Positions 1 to 4,577 of a stretch of 6,580 bases of DNA are shown one piece after another. The position numbers were made by a program, and so were the translations under genes. The DNA comes from an uncultured Eubacteriales bacterium (lineage in GTDB: Bacteria; Bacillota_A; Clostridia; Oscillospirales; Oscillospiraceae). The notes beneath the pieces are model-generated. The model was not told where the DNA came from. It saw nothing but the letters and a program-made list of their open reading frames with translations, and ran no database searches. The stretch lies in assembly GCA_900556015.1 (NCBI GenBank), contig USNH01000051.1, forward strand, positions 1 through 6,580, written 5' to 3'. The stretch's first letter is position 1, and each line of letters starts with the position of its first letter.

Positions 1-77
1 GATTATGCGGTGTAGAATTATGTCAAATAGCCGTAAAGGGGTTTCGGTTGCGAAGCATCCCCGGAATAGTGGCAAAA

Positions 78-140
78 ACCGGCGGAAACAGGGCGGGCCG
101 CTCACATTTCCCCGTCCCGTCTTTCGCCGTGCCCGCCGGT
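78..140. repeat. GC-rich inverted repeats with competing pairings
   Basis: ACCGGCGG at 78-85 is perfectly complementary to CCGCCGGT at 133-140. The inner GGCGGGC at 92-98 can instead pair with GCCCGCC at 131-137, so the same right arm can enter two mutually exclusive helices. No T-run follows either one, so it is not a classical terminator. It lies upstream of the predicted radC promoter and would be transcribed only by read-through from an earlier promoter. In GC-rich DNA such pairings also arise by chance. Confidence 0.25.
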
Positions 141-220
141 CACGCTGTGGGTTTGGGAACTTTTTCCCGGCCTTTTGTTCAGGAACGGCCCGGTGATTAC
201 GTTATGTATTTTATGGCGGC

Positions 221-247
221 GGACGGCCTGAAAACCGCGTGCCGTCC
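221..247. repeat. 7-bp inverted repeat upstream of the radC promoter
   Basis: GGACGGC at 221-227 and GCCGTCC at 241-247 are perfect reverse complements around a 13-nt loop. The repeat ends 14 nt before the predicted -35 box. Neither flank carries a T-run, so an intrinsic terminator is unlikely on either strand. It could be an upstream regulator site or the remains of a terminator, or it could be chance. Confidence 0.3.
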
Positions 248-261
248 CAGCAAAATCGTGC

Positions 262-290
262 TTGTGACGGGTATGCTTCTGTGGTATACT
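262..290 (+). promoter_or_regulatory. Predicted extended -10 promoter for the radC-uvrB block
   Basis: TTGTGA at 262-267 (matching TTGACA at four of six positions) is followed by exactly 17 nt and then TATACT at 285-290, which matches TATAAT at five of six. TG at 282-283 gives the extended -10 form TGnTATACT. The predicted start of transcription is near 297, about 40 nt before the radC ATG. A perfect 10-bp palindrome, ACTATATAGT at 288-297, overlaps the end of the -10 box and the likely start site, so it could be an operator. I saw no clear LexA-type GAAC-N4-GTTC box. Confidence 0.6.
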
Positions 291-323
291 ATATAGTTGA
301 TACATCGTGTTTTTCGCCGGGAA

Positions 324-330
324 GGGAGGG
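324..330 (+). promoter_or_regulatory. Ribosome binding site deciding the radC start
   Basis: GGGAGGG at 324-330 lies 6 nt before the ATG at 337. This spacing favours the ATG at 337 over the in-frame GTG at 307, which has no purine-rich site ahead of it and would place the ribosome binding site inside the coding region. Confidence 0.7.
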
Positions 331-336
331 CGCTTC

Positions 337-1011
337 ATGGGACTGCATGACGGACATCGCCAGCGCTGCAAGCAGAGGTTTCTCCGCGCCGGCGCGGAGG
401 GCTTTGACGACCATCAGCTGCTGGAGCTGCTGCTGTTCTACGCCATCCCCCGGTGCGACACCAACGAGACGGCCCACCGGCTGCTGAAGCGGTTCGGCTC
501 TTTGCAGGGCGTGCTGTACGCAGATCCGAGGGAGCTGGCCGCCGTGGAGGGCATCGGCGAGAGTGCGGCGGTGCTGCTGCGCCTCACCGGCGATCTGTCC
601 CTCCGGGCGCGGAAGGCCGCGCTGCCGGAAAAGCTGCTGAACTCCCCGGGCCGGGCGGGGGCGTACTTCGCCGAGCTGCTGCTGGGGCAGAAGCGGGAGC
701 TGCTGTACGAGGCGTGCCTGGACGGAAAGGGCAAGCTCCTCAGCTGCCGCTGCATCACCAAGGGCACGGTAACGTCGTCGCCCCTACAGGTACGGCAGGT
801 GGTGGAGAACGCCCTATACTCCGGGGCGGACAGCGTGCTGCTGGCCCACAACCACCCCAGCGGCGTGGCGCTGCCGTCCCAGGCGGACGTGGTGGTCACG
901 CGGCAGGTGCGCGAGGCGTTAGCACCGCTGGGCATCGTGCTGCGGGATCACATCATCGTGGCCGACCGGGACTACGTATCCATGGCCGAAAGCGGCCTTT
1001 TAGCGGACTAA
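337..1011 (+). CDS. radC: RadC family JAB/JAMM-domain protein
   Basis: A 224-residue cytoplasmic protein of the RadC (UPF0758) family, about the usual family length. The N-terminal part, roughly residues 22-90, is the helical helix-hairpin-helix region, with a hairpin-like VEGIGESAA at 70-78. The C-terminal part, about 100-224, is an MPN/JAB domain. It has the complete metal-binding pattern H171-x-H173-x7-S181-x2-D184 within HNHPSG, followed by the family hallmark DHIIVAD at 204-210. The likely JAMM glutamate is E121 or E125. The usual HPRE segment before the metal motif is replaced by SPLQVRQ, marking a divergent member. The family is named after an E. coli repair locus, but a direct repair role is disputed and its substrate is not known. 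The start at 337 rests on the well-spaced ribosome binding site. The gene heads the predicted operon and ends 10 nt before uvrB, which fits shared expression with a repair gene. Confidence 0.9.
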   Translation: MGLHDGHRQRCKQRFLRAGAEGFDDHQLLELLLFYAIPRCDTNETAHRLLKRFGSLQGVLYADPRELAAVEGIGESAAVLLRLTGDLSLRARKAALPEKLLNSPGRAGAYFAELLLGQKRELLYEACLDGKGKLLSCRCITKGTVTSSPLQVRQVVENALYSGADSVLLAHNHPSGVALPSQADVVVTRQVREALAPLGIVLRDHIIVADRDYVSMAESGLLAD

Positions 1012-1016
1012 GGAGG
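1010..1016 (+). promoter_or_regulatory. Strong ribosome binding site of uvrB overlapping the radC stop
   Basis: AAGGAGG at 1010-1016 shares its first two bases with the radC stop codon (TAA, 1009-1011) and sits 5 nt before the uvrB ATG at 1022. The arrangement suggests translational coupling between the two genes. Confidence 0.75.
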
Positions 1017-1021
1017 CATCT

Positions 1022-2986
1022 ATGCCGGATCTCAAAGTCGTATCGGAATACCGGCCTGCCGGCGACCAGCCCCAGGCCATCGACAAGCTGGCGCGGGGAC
1101 TGGAGAACGGCCTGCGGCAGCAGGTGCTCAAGGGCGTCACCGGCTCAGGCAAGACGTACACCATGGCCAAGGTCATCGAGCGGGTGAACCGGCCCACGTT
1201 GGTGCTGGCCCACAACAAGACGCTGGCGGCCCAGCTGTGCGAGGAGTTCCGGGAGTTCTTCCCCAACAACGCCGTGGAGTATTTCGTCAGCTACTACGAC
1301 TACTACCAGCCGGAGGCGTACATCGCCCACACGGATACCTATATTGAGAAGGACGCCTCCACCAACGAGGAGATCGACCGCCTGCGCCTGTCCGCCACCT
1401 GCGCCCTGCTGGAGCGGCGGGACGTGATCGTGGTGTCCTCCGTGAGCTGCATCTACGGTCTGGGCGAGCCGGACGACTTCGCCCACATGATGATCTCACT
1501 GCGGACGGGAATGTCCATGGAGCGGGACGAGCTGCTGCGGCGGCTGGTGGAGGATCGCTACGAGCGCAACGACATCGCCTTCCAGCGGAATATGTTCCGT
1601 GTCCGGGGCGACACGGTGGAGCTGTACCCGGCGTACTACAAGGACCGGGCCATCCGGGTGGAGTTCTTTGGTGACGAGATCGACCGCATCACCGAGTTCC
1701 ACCCCGTCACCGGCGCGGCCACCAAATCGCTGAGCCACATCGCCATCTACCCCGCCAGCCACTACGTCACGCCCAAGGACAAGCTGGAGCGTGCGGCGGA
1801 GGAGATCGAGCGGGAGCTGGCGGAGCGGAAGAAGTGGTTCGAGGAGCAGGGCAAGCTGGTGGAGGCCCAGCGCATCGACCAGCGCACCCGCTACGATGTG
1901 GAGATGATGCGGACGCTGGGCTACTGCTCCGGCATTGAGAACTACTCCCGCGTCATCTCCCAGCGGCCCGCGGGGTCTGCGCCCATGACGCTGCTGGACT
2001 TCTTCCCCGATGATTTCGTGCTGTTCGTGGATGAGAGCCACGTGACGCTGCCCCAGGTGCGGGCCATGTATAACGGCGACCACGCCCGCAAGCAGAGCTT
2101 GGTGGACTACGGCTTCCGCCTGCCCTGCGCCTTTGATAACCGCCCCCTGAAATTCGAGGAGTTCGAGGAGAAGTTCTCCCAGGCTATCTACGTCTCCGCC
2201 ACGCCGGGGGACTTTGAAAAGGAGCACGCCGATCAGGTGGTGGAGCAGGTCATCCGCCCCACGGGATTGCTTGACCCCCGGGTGGAGGTACGGCCCGTCA
2301 CCGGGCAGATCGACGACCTGGTGGAGGAGATCCACACCCGTGAGCAGCGGAATGAGCGGGTGCTGGTCACCACGCTGACCAAGCGCATGGCAGAGGATCT
2401 CACCGCCCACCTCCGCGGCCTTGGCATCAAGGTGCGCTATATGCACGCCGACGTGTCGGCCCTGGAGCGGATGGAGATCATCCGCGACCTGCGGCTGGGC
2501 GAGTTCGACGTGCTGGTGGGCATCAACCTGCTGCGTGAGGGCCTGGATCTGCCGGAGGTGTCGCTGGTGGCCATTCTGGACGCGGACAAGGAGGGCTTCC
2601 TCCGCAGCGAGACCAGCCTCATCCAGACCATAGGCCGCGCCGCCCGCAACGCCGAGGGCCTGGTCATCCTCTACGCCGACACCGTCACGCCCTCCATGCG
2701 CGCCGCCATGGACGAGACGGAGCGCCGCCGTAAGATACAGGACGACTTCAACAAGGCCCACGGCATCGTGCCGCAGACCATCCGCAAGGGCGTGCGGGAG
2801 ATGGTGGAGATCAGCCACAGCGCCGAGGAGGCGTCTAAGCTCAGCAAGAAGAAGCTCTCCGACCGGGAGCGGGCGGAGACCATCGCCCGGCTGGAGAAAG
2901 AGATGAAAGAGGCCAGCCGTATGCTGGAGTTTGAATACGCCGCCCTGCTCCGGGATCAGATCATCGAGCTGCGGGGCGAGAAATAG
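1022..2986 (+). CDS. uvrB: UvrABC excinuclease subunit B
   Basis: UvrB is the damage-verifying helicase-like subunit of nucleotide excision repair. It is loaded by UvrA, opens the DNA around the lesion and recruits UvrC for the two cuts. The 654-residue length is normal. Walker A GVTGSGKT is at 38-45, and the damage-probing beta-hairpin YDYYQPEAY is at 92-100. The DESH box is at 337-340 and motif III SAT at 392-394 (followed by PGDFE, where PGPYE is more usual). The C-terminal helicase motifs include [13 protein letters not shown] at 500-512 and QTIGRAAR at 535-542. The C-terminal UVR domain, about 619-652 with the core [13 protein letters not shown], is the UvrC/UvrA contact site. All functional elements look intact. 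It follows the radC-like gene in a predicted operon. The usual partner uvrA is not directly downstream; only its first residues appear, at 4464. Confidence 0.98.
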   Translation: MPDLKVVSEYRPAGDQPQAIDKLARGLENGLRQQVLKGVTGSGKTYTMAKVIERVNRPTLVLAHNKTLAAQLCEEFREFFPNNAVEYFVSYYDYYQPEAYIAHTDTYIEKDASTNEEIDRLRLSATCALLERRDVIVVSSVSCIYGLGEPDDFAHMMISLRTGMSMERDELLRRLVEDRYERNDIAFQRNMFRVRGDTVELYPAYYKDRAIRVEFFGDEIDRITEFHPVTGAATKSLSHIAIYPASHYVTPKDKLERAAEEIERELAERKKWFEEQGKLVEAQRIDQRTRYDVEMMRTLGYCSGIENYSRVISQRPAGSAPMTLLDFFPDDFVLFVDESHVTLPQVRAMYNGDHARKQSLVDYGFRLPCAFDNRPLKFEEFEEKFSQAIYVSATPGDFEKEHADQVVEQVIRPTGLLDPRVEVRPVTGQIDDLVEEIHTREQRNERVLVTTLTKRMAEDLTAHLRGLGIKVRYMHADVSALERMEIIRDLRLGEFDVLVGINLLREGLDLPEVSLVAILDADKEGFLRSETSLIQTIGRAARNAEGLVILYADTVTPSMRAAMDETERRRKIQDDFNKAHGIVPQTIRKGVREMVEISHSAEEASKLSKKKLSDRERAETIARLEKEMKEASRMLEFEYAALLRDQIIELRGEK

Positions 2987-3004
2987 AGAACCGAGAACGG
3001 ACCT

Positions 3005-3916
3005 ATGAAAAAGTATATCTCCTATATCTACGTCATCCTCAGCGCTGTGTGCTGGGGCTTCATCGGGTTTTCCAACCGCCTGCTCACCGCCGCCGGGGTG
3101 GAGCTGGGCAACCGGGTGTTCATCCGCAATTTCGGCACGCTGCTGGTGCTGACGGTGGTGTTCGCCCTGTTTCACCGGCAGGTGTTCCGCATCCAATGGA
3201 AGCACCTGCCCATCTTCCTGTGCTCCGGCCTCATCAGCATCCTGCTCTTGAGCACGGTGTACTTCCAGTGCCAGACCATGTGCTCCCTGTCGGTGGCGGC
3301 GGTGCTGCTGTACCTGGCGCCGTCCTTTGTGGTGCTGTTCAGCGCCGTGCTGTGGAAAACGCCGCTGACGAAGCGCAAGCTCATCGCCCTGGTGGTATCC
3401 CTGCTGGGCTGCGTCATGGTCAGCGGCATCCTGGGCGGCGACATGACCGCCTCCTGGGCCGGCATCGGCCTGGGCGTGCTGTCCGGCCTGTGCTACGCCA
3501 GCTACACCGTGTTTGCCCACTACGGGCTGGCCCACTACGAGAGCTACACCATGATCTACTGGACGTTCCTGGTGGCCGGGCTGGGCTCTGTGGTCTTCGC
3601 GGACTTCAAGACGCTGCCCCTGGCCTTTGCCAGCACCCAGGGCATCGTGGGCGTGTGCGGCGTGGTCATCGTGGCCACGGTGCTGCCCTATATCTTCTAC
3701 ACCAAGGGCCTGGAGGGCGTGGAAAGCGGCAGAGCCTCCATCATCACCAACATCGAGCCGGTGGTGGAGACGCTGGTGGGCGTCTTCGTGTTCAAGGAGG
3801 CCCTCACCGTGTGGACGGTGCTGGGCGTGGCCTGTGTGTTCGGCTGCGTCATCCTGCTGGCCCGTGAGGGCGGCAAAGCCCCAGCGGCAAAGGAGGAAGC
3901 CCATGGCAAAGCATAA
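3005..3916 (+). CDS. EamA/DMT superfamily transporter
   Basis: A 303-residue integral membrane protein of the drug/metabolite transporter superfamily, a group of exporters or permeases for small metabolites. Hydrophobic segments lie at roughly 5-25, 38-56, 69-88, 94-116, 124-142, 151-171, 181-198, 210-231, 243-263 and 268-286. That is ten helices in two EamA repeats of five. Each repeat has its typical signature in the fourth to fifth helix region: YLAPSFVVLFSAVLW at 103-117 and NIEPVVETLVGVFVFKE at 249-265. A positively charged hairpin, KTPLTKRK, lies at 118-125. The C-terminal tail after about 287 is hydrophilic and rich in Ala, Lys and Glu. It starts 18 nt after uvrB with only a weak ribosome binding site (GAGAACGG), so translation may depend on coupling to uvrB. 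The substrate cannot be told from sequence, and no link to repair is evident. Confidence 0.92.
   Translation: MKKYISYIYVILSAVCWGFIGFSNRLLTAAGVELGNRVFIRNFGTLLVLTVVFALFHRQVFRIQWKHLPIFLCSGLISILLLSTVYFQCQTMCSLSVAAVLLYLAPSFVVLFSAVLWKTPLTKRKLIALVVSLLGCVMVSGILGGDMTASWAGIGLGVLSGLCYASYTVFAHYGLAHYESYTMIYWTFLVAGLGSVVFADFKTLPLAFASTQGIVGVCGVVIVATVLPYIFYTKGLEGVESGRASIITNIEPVVETLVGVFVFKEALTVWTVLGVACVFGCVILLAREGGKAPAAKEEAHGKA
3889..3896 (+). promoter_or_regulatory. Ribosome binding site of the deacylase gene inside the transporter gene
   Basis: AAAGGAGG at 3889-3896 lies within the end of the transporter gene, 6 nt before the ATG at 3903. It fixes the deacylase start, because the same frame is open for a long way upstream with no comparable site. 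Confidence 0.8.
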
Positions 3917-4385
3917 AGAGGAAAAGACCAATGTCATGCGGACGCTGGAGCAGAAGAAGATCCCCTACACCGCCCACAGCTACGACCCGGACGGCCCTAT
4001 CGACGGCGTGTCCGTGGCCCAAACGCTGGGCCAGCCGGCGGAGCGCGTGTTCAAAACGCTGGTGACCAAGGCCGCCAGCGGGGCGTACTACGTGTTCGAC
4101 ATCCCCGTGGCGGAGAACCTCGATTTGAAAAAAGCCGCCAAGGCCGTGGGGGAGAAGTCCATCGCCATGCTGCCCCAAAAGGAGCTGCTGGGTCTGACGG
4201 GCTACGTCCACGGCGGCTGCTCCCCGGTGGGCATGAAAAAGCAGTTCCCCACCGTGTTCCACAAGACGGCGCTGGGGTATGACACCGTCTGCGTCAGCGC
4301 CGGAAAGATCGGCGCGCAGGTGGAGTGCGACCCCAAGGCGCTGATAGACCTGCTGCGGGCGAAAACGGCGGACATCATCGTATAA
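3903..4385 (+). CDS. ybaK: YbaK/EbsC family Cys-tRNA(Pro) deacylase
   Basis: A 160-residue cytoplasmic protein of the YbaK/EbsC family. Members hydrolyse cysteine wrongly attached to tRNA(Pro) by prolyl-tRNA synthetase, acting in trans as a proofreading factor. The length is typical. Family marks are the conserved lysine K51 in RVFKTLV (48-54), the strand YYVFDIPVAENLDLKKAAKA at about 62-81, and the glycine-rich substrate loop GGCSPVGMKK at 104-113. Next come the hydrophobic strand with DTVCVSAGKIG at 127-137 and an acidic-start C-terminal helix, DPKALIDLLRA, at 143-153. The start at 3903 is set by a strong ribosome binding site and overlaps the transporter gene by 14 nt in another frame. It is the last gene of the predicted operon. 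Other family members edit other mischarged tRNAs, so the exact substrate is less certain than the family. Confidence 0.93.
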   Translation: MAKHKEEKTNVMRTLEQKKIPYTAHSYDPDGPIDGVSVAQTLGQPAERVFKTLVTKAASGAYYVFDIPVAENLDLKKAAKAVGEKSIAMLPQKELLGLTGYVHGGCSPVGMKKQFPTVFHKTALGYDTVCVSAGKIGAQVECDPKALIDLLRAKTADIIV

Positions 4386-4399
4386 ATTTAAGTATTATC

Positions 4400-4428
4400 T
4401 TGACATTAAAAATTGTTTTAACTACACT
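4400..4428 (+). promoter_or_regulatory. Near-consensus sigma-A promoter before the chimeric frame
   Basis: A perfect -35 box, TTGACA, at 4400-4405 is followed by a 17-nt spacer and TACACT at 4423-4428, which matches TATAAT at four of six positions. It lies in the only AT-rich gap of the window (4386-4463), and the predicted start site is near 4435. The ribosome binding site is GAGGA at 4454-4458, five nt before the ATG at 4464. Since the coding sequence begins as UvrA, this is probably the native uvrA promoter, allowing expression independent of the uvrB block. Confidence 0.7.
4406..4421. promoter_or_regulatory. Perfect palindrome in the promoter spacer, candidate operator
   Basis: TTAAAA at 4406-4411 and TTTTAA at 4416-4421 are perfect reverse complements around the 4-nt centre ATTG. 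The palindrome fills the spacer between the -35 and -10 boxes almost exactly, where a bound repressor would block RNA polymerase. It does not match the LexA sites I know. In AT-rich DNA such palindromes occur by chance fairly often. Confidence 0.4.
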
Positions 4429-4431
4429 TTA

Positions 4432-4450
4432 TCTGCGAAAAAGTTGCAGA
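4432..4450 (+). promoter_or_regulatory. Small inverted repeat at the predicted transcript start
   Basis: TCTGC at 4432-4436 and GCAGA at 4446-4450 are perfect reverse complements separated by GAAAAAGTT. The repeat begins 3 nt after the -10 box and ends 3 nt before the ribosome binding site GAGGA. It could be an operator half-site pair or a weak hairpin in the 5' untranslated region. Confidence 0.35.
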
Positions 4451-4463
4451 AACGAGGAATACC

Positions 4464-4577
4464 ATGCAAAAGGAAATTTTCATCAAGGGCGCACGGGAGA
4501 ACAACCTGAAGAACATTGATGTGACCATCCCCAGGGACAAGCTGGTGGTGCTGACGGGTCTTTCCGGCAGCGGCAAA
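4464..4577 (+). pseudogene. uvrA: UvrA N-terminal fragment
   Basis: The first 37-38 residues read as the start of excinuclease subunit [14 protein letters not shown] at 8-20, IPRDKLVV at 22-29 and TGLSGSGKS at 31-39 are near-invariant in UvrA. An ECF ATPase would instead open with an aromatic A-loop of the LSFGY kind, as the second ABC domain here does at 300-304. In UvrA the next residues should be SLAFDTIYAEGQRRY; here the sequence turns to [11 protein letters not shown]. The zinc-finger, signature and second ATPase parts of UvrA, over 800 residues, are missing. UvrA fits this place well, because its partner UvrB is encoded 1.5 kb upstream and there is a dedicated promoter. The right-hand limit is approximate because Walker A is shared by both parents. 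Confidence 0.8.

Larger units (their letters stand above)
1..336. other. Upstream region without a convincing gene
   Basis: I see no supportable gene here. One forward frame is open from about position 3 to the TAG at 294-296, but its translation shows no family motif, has no ribosome binding site at its possible starts, and runs through the promoter of the next gene, so I do not call it. A different frame closes at a TAG at 13-15, so the first bases could be the tail of an upstream gene, but four codons are too few to judge. The stretch holds GC-rich inverted repeats (78-140 and 221-247) and, from about 262, the promoter and ribosome binding site of the radC-like gene. Confidence 0.6.

Noticed and set aside
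155..172. GGGAA-CTTT-TTCCC hairpin as an intrinsic terminator
   Set aside because: The stem has only five pairs, and the bases after it (GGCCTTTTG) do not form a proper T-run.
3..296. Forward frame open for 98 codons at the left end
   Set aside because: It has no ribosome binding site before its ATG codons and no known motif, and it reads through GC-rich repeats and the promoter. Stop-free stretches of this length are common in GC-rich DNA.
307..336. GTG at 307 as an earlier radC start
   Set aside because: No ribosome binding site precedes it, while GGGAGGG lies 6 nt before the ATG at 337 and the protein from 337 has the usual RadC length.
453..1187. Second forward frame (244 codons) across radC and uvrB
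   Set aside because: It is an alternative frame of two confirmed genes. Its Arg/Gly/Ala-rich translation is a GC shadow.
3627..3902. Upstream extension of the deacylase frame
   Set aside because: The 92 extra codons overlap the transporter gene, are rich in Trp, Ser and Arg as expected of a shadow frame, and the strong ribosome binding site at 3889-3896 sets the start at 3903.
1496..3937. Very long reverse-strand open frame (813 codons) opposite uvrB and the transporter
   Set aside because: It is antisense to two clearly identified genes, and its translation is rich in His, Gln, Gly and Asp/Val runs typical of complementary GC-rich codons. It has no recognisable motif.
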